Positions 1 through 11,900 of a DNA stretch of 64,000 nt are shown one piece after another (within the stretch, counting starts at the first letter, position 1; every line of letters starts with the position of its first letter). This stretch comes from Apostichopus japonicus (taxonomy: Eukaryota > Echinodermata > Holothuroidea > Aspidochirotida > Stichopodidae). The stretch is taken from the NCBI RefSeq assembly GCF_037975245.1, contig NC_092576.1, positions 7,809,501-7,873,500 on the forward strand, read 5' to 3'. The position numbers were made by a program, and so were the translations under genes. Below the pieces are notes generated by a model. It made no database searches, was not told the origin of the DNA, and saw nothing but the letters and a program-made list of their open reading frames with translations.

Positions 1-880
1 AACCAAAATTTATGGTGGAAATTCGAGCAATATGCTGAGAAGTTTTGGGGCACCTTCTGAAAGAAAAATAATTTGGAATGTGTTTTTCAATGGTTAAACT
101 TATATTATTATGATCAGTATTATTGTAACGACTTCCCAAATAATTCTAGCCAATACGGAAGGGTAATAACACGGAAAATGATTGTATGTTATTAGCATGC
201 GATGTCATAACCGATGAATGCCTACCGTATATGATTTGCACGTTAACATGTGGAACGCGCGCAGAGCATGCGAAAATTTTTGGTTATATTTTTCGGGCAA
301 GTCGTTATACAGCCCCCCCCCCCCCTTAAATCAAATTAGGCTCCTACGCCTATGGTCCTTGGGCATAATGCAGAACACGCCAACCCTTGTAAACAAACAA
401 ATAATGTTCCTGCCAAGTCTCAGCTACATAGCATAATTAAGCTCTTCTTTTTTCTTTACGACGAGCGCAAGTTTTGTTTATCAAATTTTATTGGCAAATC
501 AGGGGTAGCCGATGAGATGTTTCATGGTTAATTCGATAAGTATTGTCAACAAAAAGGGTGAACTCGATTGTTATGTTTATGATGTCCAGACATCATGACT
601 TACAGAGTCATGGGCCAGTGAAACTATTGGTGATGACAAACGTAATATTAGTTGTTCAAACTAAGATCTTTCGTGATGATATAGGCTATTGTAGAGGAGG
701 CGGTTGTATATGTACACTAAAGATAGGCCTATCCTATCAAGTTCTTTGATTGCGGATTTGATTGAAGTTCTCCTGGTACTGAATCTACGTGTGAGCTGTT
801 TATTCCTGCGTCTATTATTCTTTTTGGTGCTCGCTACCATATATGCACTTCTAGCTGCCACACGGATGTTAACGAGGATC
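1..880. other. Intergenic, no gene recognised
   Basis: AT-rich sequence with a C-run near 313-326. Short open frames occur on both strands but none shows a domain or convincing splice sites. The right end may already belong to the decayed LINE that follows. Confidence 0.5.
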
Positions 881-1170
881 AGGCCCTTCAGTGTCATCAG
901 ACAATCTTGTTGTAGATATGATAATGTCCTCATCGGCTGTGACTTTAATCACAGGTCTGTAATTAACCCTGGAGCTCTTAATTACATGCTATAGCAGTGA
1001 AGGGCAGAAGGGTTTGAATCATATTTGTGTTGGTTCCTTCATCGGCATGTTTCTGAACCAACTATAGGTAAAAATATGTTGGATCTAGTACTGTCTCCTG
1101 ATGTGCCCATGGTGGACAGCCTGGAAGTCTATGCAAATAGCGAGCATGCATATACGTTTAATCTGGTGAA
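881..1170 (+). mobile_element. Decayed LINE fragment, endonuclease domain
   Basis: Two frames together read like the end of an AP-type endonuclease of a non-LTR retrotransposon. One frame (about 910-990) has NVLIGCDFNHRSV, matching the 'GDFN' metal/catalytic block. After a frame change, 1025-1165 has FLHRHVSEPTIGKNMLDLVLS followed by NSEHAY in place of the usual 'SDH' block. Frame changes and altered catalytic residues mark it as dead. No reverse transcriptase follows. The CR1/L2-like assignment is from memory of family motifs. Confidence 0.6.
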
Positions 1171-1830
1171 ACCAAAAAAATTTCGCGCGCTCCGCGCACT
1201 CTTTGGGGTTACACTTATTTTGCGCACTCTTTGGACTGGGCAAGACGCATTATGGTACTGTTATACATTGTCATTAGAGTTCATATGACCCATTGGTTGG
1301 GTGGTCTAAGGTGTGCTGGTCTTGTCTGGGGCCTAAAAAAAAATTCAGTTCCCGTTACACTCATTTAATAAAGTGTTGATACAGTGGTCACTTTAATTGG
1401 TCAAGCACTCTATGGACCGGGCAAGACGCATTATGGTAATCTTCAATGTCCTTAGAGTCCATGTTACCCATCGGTTTGGTGATCCAAGGCGTGCTGCATG
1501 GATTAGAGCCCAAAGCTTTTTCGTGGTCCCGTTACACTCATTAAAGAAGTCAAGATTTAGTGGTCATTTAAATTGGTCAAGAACTCTTTGGCCCGGGCAA
1601 GACGCATTATGGTACTCTTCTACAATGTCCTTAGAGTTCATGTTACCCATCGGTTGGGTGATCCAAGGCGTGCTGCGTGGATTAGGGCCCAAAGCTTTTT
1701 TTGTGGTCCCGTTACACTCATTAAAGAAGTAATGATTTAGTGGTCATTTAAATTGGTCAAGCACTCTTTGGACCGGGCAAGACGCATTATGGTACCCTTC
1801 TACATTGTCATAAGAGTTCATATGACCCAT
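1171..1830. repeat. About 180-bp tandem repeat, four units
   Basis: The phrase CAAGACGCATTATGGTA recurs at about 1241, 1422, 1598 and 1778, a spacing of 176-181 bp. Units share flanking words such as 'ttggtcaag.actctttgg' and 'cccgttacactcatt'. Open frames here simply follow the repeat. Confidence 0.85.
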
Positions 1831-2139
1831 AGATAAATCTCTTTCCACAACAAAATGCTGAACATCTTGTAAGAAAGCTTTCGTCTTGCCATGGGGGTTA
1901 CGTCGATACCATTGTCGAATAAGTAACTGGATAGCAGTTACTCATTCGCGAATGTCGAAAGAGGAACGAGGAATGAGTATCTAACTTCACACCGGTCACT
2001 ATGCTGCACCTTGGCCTTGTGTTGTTGTGAACAAATTCATGCAAATTGCCATATCCTCTCGCCCCGCGAAAGCTAGGCGCGCCTAGCCTGCATATCAGAT
2101 GTGCGCATCTAAGTACACACTAACAGTGAGACTCACTCG
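1831..2139. other. Intergenic, nothing recognised
   Basis: No coding frame, RNA gene or clear repeat seen before the duplicated block begins. Confidence 0.4.
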
Positions 2140-2459
2140 AAAATGTTCTTCCAGTGAAAAGCGCAGATTACTTACAGATAAGGCTCCTCAAGATTGTTGT
2201 TGCAAGTTTGTTTCTTTTCTAGTAATAGCATGGATCGTAGCAGTAGGGTTGCTGAAGGATTAAAATCTTGAAAGTTGTACCGTTAAAGTTGTTACTTACT
2301 GATACTTACTAGGCCTAGTCTATATTGTTACGTTGGATCTAGCGTTGAAAGTAACTTTCCAGCTTGATCAATTATCTCTGTTCTGAGACAAGACATGCGA
2401 AACAGAAACAAAGAACGCAACTGCATTGTAATAAAGTAAAAATGTAATGTGCAGACTGA

Positions 2460-3060
2460 TAAACATGTACATTCAACTCATCGGCCCAAGTAAATCATAT
2501 TTCTTACTAAAATAACTGGCATAATGTGGTACAGGTATGCTTAAGTTAAAATAGTACTTGAAGGTTAAGTTTTTATTCTCCTGTGGTCCTGTAGACGTTG
2601 TTACTATTGGGTCGTGCTATTCCTTAACTTGTAATATATTTGCTTTTATAAATAAATTCCAGGAGGGCGATATATATGTTCCATTCAGTATCCAAGTACA
2701 GTCACAAGCTATCTTCATTGTTTCCTTCCATTTCAAAGCTTTCTTCCATCCAACTTGCTCAGTTCACTATAAAATCCTTTGCCAATGTCCTGACATTTAT
2801 GTTATTTTTTTTTTGTATTTATTTTTCATTATTATTTTATTATAATTATTTAGGTTAATATTTTACGAACCTCCATCACCTTTTCTTAATATTTACCAAT
2901 CCTTTGTACTAAACTTCCTTCTGCTCTCTACTTAGATATGTACACTCCCATTTCCTATCTCACTCCAGAGTAACAATACACATCTCCTTTGTCACTCATA
3001 CTTTGACTGTCTTAGTCATCCTTTTCCCTGTGGTTGCTTAGCAACCCAGATAGAAAAAAA
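2460..3060 (+). repeat. Three-copy module, copy 1
   Basis: A segment of about 0.5-0.6 kb, running from 'acatgtacattcaa' through 'ctgtggtcctgtag' to 'gttgcttagcaaccca', occurs again at about 33370-34250 on the same strand and at about 37190-37680 inverted. No coding frame survives in all three. The site near 2578-2590 (ctcctgtgg) is the empty site of the MITE at 33491-33857. Confidence 0.75.
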
Positions 3061-3344
3061 AGCCCAGTTAGAGTTAACCCCCCTCCCCCTTTGTCTTAGT
3101 GTTCACTGCGAGTGCTTTACCATAGATATACATGGGCAGTACCACAACAGAGGGCAATTTAAACCTCTAGGAAAATATACTATGTATAAGAGCATATAGT
3201 CTTACATGTATATCAATTGAGTTATATCTGGCTTGATATGGGACAGATAAAACTTAATCTGTATGTCATAAGCATTTGCCATCACTGAGACCAGGAAAAA
3301 ACCTTATCCAAATTTGATTTTTCTCAGAAATGCTTTGAGAAGAG

Positions 3345-3520
3345 ATCTCAGAATACAGTGATTGTTGTCATCAGCAACCTTCTTGGCTGTACACAAAATA
3401 TCTCCATCAATGTCATTAATATAGACAAGAAACTAGTACAAGGGACCCAAAACAGATCCTTGTGGAACCCCACTAGTAACAGGATCCACCCCTGCTTTCC
3501 TTGGTGGGCCTTGAGCTGCC
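3345..3520 (-). mobile_element. LINE reverse-transcriptase fragment
   Basis: The minus strand reads VTSGVPQGSVLGPL, then a stop codon, then FLVYINDIDGD and VADDNN. These match the conserved 'SGVPQGSVLGPLLF..YINDI' and '(F/Y)ADD' blocks of non-LTR reverse transcriptases. The in-frame stop and the short length show that it is dead. It lies in 3110-4320, which is absent from copy B. That fits insertion in A after the copies separated, or loss from B. Confidence 0.75.
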
Positions 3521-3559
3521 CTGAGAGTTTTGAATCTTATGTTTGCATGAGAGTTATGA

Positions 3560-4319
3560 AAATGTGGGCAGGTATGAGAGAAGGACAATACCTACAAGAT
3601 TGGCTTCAACAAGGTAGATAATATTGTAAATAACTGGTTGTAACATATATTGTACTGCAACCTGGAGTCTAGACCAGCCACAGCCAGTCCTGCCTGGAGG
3701 TTACATACCTACCCTGACCCCAGCCATTGAGAGTAAATGAGCTCATATAACAGATTGTTCTATTAGAGAGTACTATATACAGACATACTGCATTATTACT
3801 ATTGAATACAGAGCCTCAGCAACTGGAATAACCTGTCTTGTGTTATTATATTATATGATAGTTATTTTTTAATTGTCTAGCAAGTTTACACTGGTTATGT
3901 GCATTTGTCTGTATACTAGTAAAGTTGGAGGATTGTGTTGTGAGTTCACCAAGGAGAACAGATACAGTAGCTGACCTTCACCACATAACTAATACCCTTA
4001 AATGCTATACATTAACTGTACATGTACATTGAAGTTTAAAAATTCCAATGTACTGTATGAATAGTATTTTTCAGCTAACTTCATGCTAATACCATATGCA
4101 CGGATGAGGCGTTGTCCACTGGCTGAGATGAAATTCTACTAACAGCATGTGTAGATAGACCTCTAACATACCATGTACTGGAGTGTGTCTTTGTGCATAT
4201 TGGGGATCCATTGGGTCATCCCACCTGAAATGACCAGAGTTTGGAGTAAGTTGTAGTTTTACCTCTTTTAAAAGTTACAAAATTTATTGTATGCTTGCAA
4301 AACCATGATATAAGCATAT
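3560..4319. other. Copy-A-specific intergenic sequence
   Basis: No gene or clear repeat recognised. The stretch has no counterpart in copy B and may belong to the same insertion as the LINE fragment on its left. Confidence 0.4.
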
Positions 4320-5720
4320 GGCAGATTTCAAAATCAGATGGTCCAAAACTCCCACAGTATGAACAAAATTAAGTTTGTTTCAAGTTATGTAATACATATG
4401 TTTTTTAATCTTTGATATCTCAGTGAAGTGAAAATGGAATGTAGAAGATAAATATGGTGTAAATTTTGGAAAATTTACACACGAAGTCAAGGAAAGGCCT
4501 TATCCCATATTTCTTCAGTTATGGAATGCACCAATGTTGCAGACTATAACTAGTATAAAAGATATTATTCAAAAATTCTAAATTTAAGTTTAGCTTACAA
4601 TTACAACAATTTCACACATAACCATTGGACGGACACAGAGTTACAGTATGTGTGAATTTGACACATAACCATTGGACAGAAGCATTGGTTTGAAATCATT
4701 CAGAATGATTATGCAATTTGCTTGATTCAGTTTCATCCATTTCTAATTTAATGTCTATTTAACTTACAGATATATGTTGCAAGGGTAGAACAACAAGTGT
4801 ATGGATAAATTCACACACTGAAACTCAGTCAGTGGTGTCTGACTGTCACCACAAATATTGCAATGAAGTCAACAGCAAAAAGGGAAAATGTAATATAAAA
4901 ATTGCAGGCATACTGAATTCACCTTTAACTACTGCATTTAATTGACTGAATTGATGTTATAGAACTGTATAGCTGAGTTTTATCTTGTAACATCCGACAT
5001 GGATGGACATTTATGGTAAATTGTGTTAAAAGTTGTTAAGAACATTGCTAAATGACAAGTAAACACAAAAACTGCCTTTAAATTGCATTAAGCTTGACAA
5101 TACGAAACACTTTGTTTTACTTTACACATAACCATTGGATGGACACAGAGTATATGTGTGAATTTCAAATATAACTTATGGATGGAGTCATTGGTTTAAA
5201 TATGTATACTAGTATACCCATTCACAGGGAAATTTGTTAGAAAGCCTTACAGTAACAAAAGAATTAATTGCCATGCCATGCCCCTCATAAATGTGCATAA
5301 CATTAGTTACATCACACATCAGCATGTGTAGCAAGGCTACCTACCAATATCTCCATATCAAGTTTTTTTTTAGAAATTCCACCTTTTGATTGCCAAGTTA
5401 TTGCAGTATAAATATTTTTACCCTTTGACCTCATTAATACACATGTAGGTATTAAAATTAATAGTGTTCATCTATAGGCCACCAAACCACTATGTATGGT
5501 ATTAATCAATAGCTCCCTTGTCATGTTTTGGTGCATACAAACTTATGTTACATAAATTACGCTAAGCCCGCCTCCTCATCAATATGCATGAGGTGAAATT
5601 CACATCAGCAAGTTCAGTTTACCTACCAATCTAACCATACCAAGTTGGAAGAAATCTGACATGTGCTTGAAAAGTCATTGCAATTTGATGTTTTACCCTC
5701 TGACCTCATTAATATTCATG
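4320..5720. other. Upstream region of gene A, with dispersed repeat words
   Basis: This aligns with 34430-35490 in copy B. It contains several degenerate copies of repeat words such as 'TTTACCCTTTGACCTCATTAATA', 'cacataaccattgga' (4615, 4660, 5126) and 'cctaccaat.t...catatcaagtt'. These look like an old dispersed repeat. No TATA box or core promoter can be assigned with confidence. Confidence 0.5.
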
Positions 5721-5932
5721 AATGAGAACCAAATTCAATAGGGTTCATCATTTTATTATGGGCCACCCACTCACCAAGTATGCTATTGATCAATCATTCC
5801 CTTGTCGAGTTATCGTTCATACAAACCAAAAAATTCAGTCCCACCTCACCATTAATATGCATGATATCAATTACAACATGCATCAGCTAAAACGATTCTT
5901 TTCAATTTAAACAGAATATAGTTGGACAAAAG

Positions 5933-5996
5933 ATGCATATTCATAGATGCTATTTGGTTGTCAGTTTACTCCTGTATTCACCCTGTACTGATGCAG
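5933..5996 (+). CDS. Gene A exon 1: start and signal peptide
   Basis: ATG at 5933 opens a 21-residue peptide with a basic N-region (HIHR), a hydrophobic core (YLVVSLLLY) and a polar end (CTDA), then a phase-1 donor, G|GTAGGT. The same exon structure, with four substitutions, is present at 39979-40042. The first in-frame ATG just before the hydrophobic core was taken as the start. 5' untranslated exons cannot be excluded. Confidence 0.85.
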
Positions 5997-8900
5997 GTAG
6001 GTGACTCTTTGGCCTTTCACCCCGTAGTTTGTACAATATTTATCTGTGTACAGTGGGACATTGATTTGGTTATCTTATGGTTAAAGCTCTATCATTGATA
6101 AAATGCAGTTCAATTGCATTGGGATACAGTCTGTAGCTAGGGAATTGATCTTGTTTTCAGAAGCGAGAAAAATGACATAATTAACTGTGACAGTCAGCTG
6201 CCAGAGTGGAAGATAAGAGGGGTATGATGTCACCTAGCTTGGCTAACTTTTGCCCCAGGTTTCCTAGGTGACAATATTTGCTATGACAAAAGAAGGTACA
6301 GTAGATGATATTACCAATTCGTCCAACTGATGACAGTATCAGAGAAATAAAGTGTTTTCACTATTAATTTTATGGTCCTGGACAGAGATCTTTTGAACCA
6401 GGAATGTGGCACAACATTTATGAATACTATAAGATTACAGACTAAGTTACAGTAGTTCTATTTAGTTTTATTTTCCAGACCTAGTAGCAGTTATTTTTAC
6501 CTTATAGTATTACAGTATATTGAATGGTTTCTTGTCTTCATTTCTCTTCCAGGTGGCTCTTGTCAGGAAAATATTTATTTGGAAGTAGGAAAGCAAGGTT
6601 TAGTGTCTTGTCACTTTGAAAACTTTGACGTAATTGGTTGGATTCATGGTACTGGTGATGTGACTAGTACTTCCCCATTCATTTACATGGAGGGTTCACA
6701 GATATATGGAAGAGGGTATGTGAGCAGAGACTATGATATGCATCCAAATGGTTCTTTGATCATCAATGAAGTAAAATTGGAAAACGAATTTAATTACACA
6801 GTTTTATTGGTTCCTAAACCTGCTGGTGCAAATGAGTACTTCAAGGCCCCAGTGAAAGTCTATGGTGAGTATTGGCAGCCCCAATGAGCAGATTAAATTT
6901 TGTGATGTCTGTAGCTGTGCTACATAACATACATGTAAAGTTTTTGAAAGATGACATTGGGAAGATAGGTACTTTTGATATGAACAAATCATTTAAAACC
7001 AATATGTTCAACAGTGCATTCTCTTCAAGACTCTCCTCCTTGTTTTGCATTCTCTTCATGGCACACATTCACTTCGCCTTCATACATTCAAGAACTCATC
7101 CATCTGTACCAACCTACACGACAGCTTTGCTCCACCAACACAGGGCTCTTGCACATTCCACGAACACAACACTCTTGGGGACACCGATCCTTTTTTGCAT
7201 CTGGGCCATCCCTCTAGAACACGCTCCCTCCTAGCCTTCGGCAGGAAACCTCCCTCCCCCACCTCAACTCTGTTTGATCAACTCTATTTTGCTACTTTTC
7301 ATTTCACGTCGAGTTTGTTCTGTACAGTTTAAAAACTTTTTCATTGCCTGTTGACAGATATGGCAGGTTATAAGTGGCCACTCTATTATTATTATTATCA
7401 TTCCAGACTGCATTTAGTATACAACTTTTGAGCATTCCAGACTGTATTTAGTATATAACTTTCTAGCATCCAGACTGTATTTAGTATGTACAACTTTCGA
7501 GAAATGACTGGACTACTAACACACAGTAGCCCATTAGGTCAGTTGCTCAAATCCTGTACAAAATTTTGTAAGTCAGTCGGTTTGATTGACTTAAATAACA
7601 TGTTTACACTGCAAATTTGTCAAGGAAATGATGTTGAATATCATCAAAGGGTGCTCTGTTGCTGATATGAAGTTGGATTGTTAACATGAATGACATTGTG
7701 TTTAGGTTTTAGATGAATATTCAGGCTTCTATAAGTATTTTTTTTTCAATTTCCAAAAATGGATACTGCCCTCTAATACTACGTAGCTACTTAGTACTGG
7801 AGGGCGGTATCCATTTTTAGAAATTGAAAAAAAAAAATATTATATTGATTATAAAATTCAATTATGTGAAAGGAAAAGAAAACACAATTTCATTTAAGAC
7901 ATGGTTAGTTTTAATTATTCAAGCCTCATGTCCACCTTTCATGGAATTGACCATAATATTATACTGTAGGTGTTGTAAAATTCTAACATGTAAGAAGTAC
8001 AGTAGTCAGGCTGCTCCCTTCTGAACCAAAGACTTTAAACAACAAAATAAGATCAATTTTGTCTTATTTTTGGTATTTCTTACTACCAGTTCCACCTGAT
8101 CCATGGCATCCTGTGGTAAATGGATTAACCAATCAGCAACAAGTTGTCTTACATGGAATCGGAAGCGGTTCCATCACCTGCTCAATGGCTGGAGTTAGGC
8201 CCAAAGTTCATCTGGAATGGGTGTCCTCACCAGATGAGATAACTCTAGATGGTACACCTACTGTGACTAATAACAGTGATGGAACATATGATGTATCTCT
8301 TAACTCTAATTTTAGAGTTCTCAGTGGAGCCATGGGAAATGTGATTTTCATGTGCAGGGCTACTGGACACAAAGCGGACAATTTCACATCAGAAACTGAA
8401 GTTTACTTGCTAAACCAAGGTAAGCATTTAAATGATAAATATGCTGTGCCTACCTGTACATTGTGAGCCACAGTGCTTGCAAGCCAAGATGTCACTTGAT
8501 GGATGACTTAATATTTGGTAGGTGGATGCACCCTTATTGCAACATGTCAGAATTGGTGGAGGTCAACAGAGGTCAAAGTATACTATTGAGTTGTTCATAA
8601 AAGTGTCAGATCTAAAGAAGATTCATGATGGTGTATCTTCACAAACGTCAGCACATGTTAGTACAATACTGGTACATATATACTGTCTTGTTTACAATTG
8701 GTTTTCACATCTTACCATTTAAAAGGAAGCTCTTGGAATCTGCATGGCCGTAAACGATTAGTGTCTCATTCGTACTTTTTACATCGTCACTTTTATTGCA
8801 ATGTTTTTATACCATTGTCGATAGCCTACCGGTATTTATTACTCATGCAATATCACTTTTATTTGTGTTTCATTGTTATGCGTTTCCAATTTCATGTCTG

Positions 8901-11900
8901 TTTTAGAGCTCTTGTGTTCGAACAACTTCCATTGTATTTTTATGCATGTGGCTGAATAAATCATCTATCTATCTATCTGCTCTCATCCTTTGCAGCACCT
9001 TTTCCCACTTTCTGTTCCGTATTACCCTGTTCTCTTGGTATCACAATAATATAATTACCTTTCATGCCTCCATTGAGAAATGCCTTATATCGACTTAGAG
9101 CAGCTCTACTTTTATGTTTCCATTCGTTAGATAATGTGTTTGTTCTCAATTAAAATCTTTGCATACATTTTGCAGCCTGAGACTGCAACAAAATTTTGGT
9201 TATGAATATGCGTGACAATGCAATGGATAGAAGGAACCTGTTTCACCCAAGACCTTCATAATTTTCACTCATTTCGTTGTTTATGTTTGATTTGATTTTC
9301 AGATCTCCAACCTGTAGTAAATGGATTGTACAACCAGAAACATATCATCCTTGATGTAAACAGAGGAGGTGAAGTTAGTTGCACCAGCCACAGAGTAACA
9401 GAAAATGACTCTTTAGAATTGTCTATCATCCCCCCTCTTTCATCAGATGAGATATCACAGGAGACTACATCGTCTAGAAGTAACAATAAGGATGGGACCT
9501 TCAACATCAAATGCAGCTTACACTTTGGATTCCTCAGTCAGTCCATGGAACAAGTTACTCTAGAATGTAGAGTCTTCGATCGCACAACTAATACGTCCCT
9601 GGACGTCACTACAGTGGAACTGTTTTTGCCAGAATGTTAGTACTGTTGAGTTAATACTTATATGCCTTTAACTGGTTTTGATCACAAATGTATACAACTG
9701 AAATTATAATAGCATAACATTTCATGTTTGTGTCATGCATTGGCTTGTAAATATGGTAACTCAAATTATCTGGTGGATGAATTTCATATTTGGTTTGTAG
9801 ATTCACCTTATTGAGTTCAAGAAATGTGTAGTAATCCATGGAGGATAAGTTCATATGATGCAAACAGAGGTCAGTCTGAAAACTTTGCAAACATGATAAC
9901 AGAAAAAGTGAAGCCTGTATGAATTCCATACTTCATATGCAGATCACTTTTGGTAAGAACTCAATCAAATTTAGTGGAGGTCAAAGGTCACTTGGTGTCA
10001 TTGTAGGTCAAATCCTGAAAAACTTGTAAACACAATAACTTACAAAGTGAAGTGGATGAAATTCATACTTGATATGTAGATCTCTCTTGGTGAGTACAAG
10101 AACAATATTGATATTGGCATAGGTCGAATGTCATTTTAGGTAAAAACTTAAAGCTTGGAAGAAGTTCATACTTGGTAGAGGCTCCTTCGTATTAAGTACA
10201 AGATCCATATAGTTTTCTATAAGTGTCAAATGTGAATTGAGGTTGACAGAGGTCAAAGTCTGCAAAGCTTGTAAACACAATATTTCCAAATGAAAGTTGA
10301 CTTATTGTGGCGATCCACATTGTTGAGTACAAGAAACCTATTGTTTTTGTATTGATTTCAAAGGTCATTTCGTGTCAGCAGAGCAAAATGTAAAGACCTT
10401 GTAAACACAAACCCTAAAAGTAAACCATGATGAACTTTGAACAAGGTGTGCAGACCACTTTATTGACTACAACAGCCATATCGTTTTACGGACGTTGACC
10501 GTCACTTGAAATCAACAAGTGAGACCGTTGTAATCACAGTAGCTTCGAAAATAAAAGAGAGTGTAGTTCACACTCAGTATGATGATCAACTTCACAATGT
10601 TGGGCAAAGAATGTCGTTTGGTATACAATTTAACATCATTTGACAGCCCTCTAAATTAACATTTCTTAAGATCAGTGCCTTGTGAAACATGCAAGGAATG
10701 TGTAATGATAGATGAGAATCTATAAAAGAAGGATCAGAACTTCATGAATGACCCTATGCAATGTGATGGAATGAAATAGGTAGATTTAGGCTATTACAAC
10801 TTGAGAACACTTAGGAAAATATTTCACAGTAAGGGTTATCTCTACATACTTACAGCATCTATCGTGTGAAACTTCAGGGCACCCAAGATCCTGTCCTATG
10901 CAGCCTGGCTGCAGCCCTCTAGCATATTACTTGTGACATGGTGTCTTAGGAAGGTGATCTTTGTTTGTTTTCAATGAGAAACACTTGGTAGAATTCATGT
11001 GATGTTCTTATCTTAACTCCATCAATATATGGTATATTGGAGTTGCACCAGGAACTATACTGTGACGTCACATTCAGTATTATTGAACTTTCCTCTTTGA
11101 CAGATCAAGAAAGTGATTGTACTTCGCAGTGGTCACCAGGTCTGAACACATTAATACTTCTCTGTATGAATGGTGAGTGAATACATTAATTAAATGTAAA
11201 TATTTATAACGTGTATTGAACCAGATAGTTCATCTATTTTTAATTGTGTAAATGATGTGAAGTATCTTGGCGTTTATTTGGACAACACCTTATCAATGAA
11301 AAAACATATAAATGAAAAATGTAAAATCGAAAATTACGTAAGCATCTTTCAACTGATTCTACTCGCACTTTAGTTCAGGCTCTTGTCACATCACACTTTG
11401 ATTATTGTAACTCTTTGTTTTATGGTCTTCCCAGTTCTTCCCTTAATAAGTTACAGTGTGTATAAAATATGGCTGCCCGTATCATCCTAAATTTGAACAA
11501 ATATGACAGTACTGTACATCTTCTGCTTTTAAACTTCTCCACTGGCTTCCGATAAAGGATCGTATCGATTTTAAAATGTTATCTCTCACTTATAAGGCCC
11601 TTCACGGATCTGCACAATCTTATCTGAAGGACCTTCTTAACCCACGATCAGTGAGCTACTCCATACGATTTCATGACAGTTTGATTTTAACTACCCTCCG
11701 CACTCGCTGCAAGTCCCTTGGTGACCGATCTTTTTGTGTCTGTGCCCCCAAATTGTGGAATGCACTCCCATTTTCTATTCGCAATTCAAGTACTGTAAGT
11801 TCATTTAAATCCAGTCTTAAGACTTTCATTTTCACACGTGTATATAATTAATCTAGTTTTACTTATTTTATCATTCTTTTTGTATTTATCTCTTACTATT

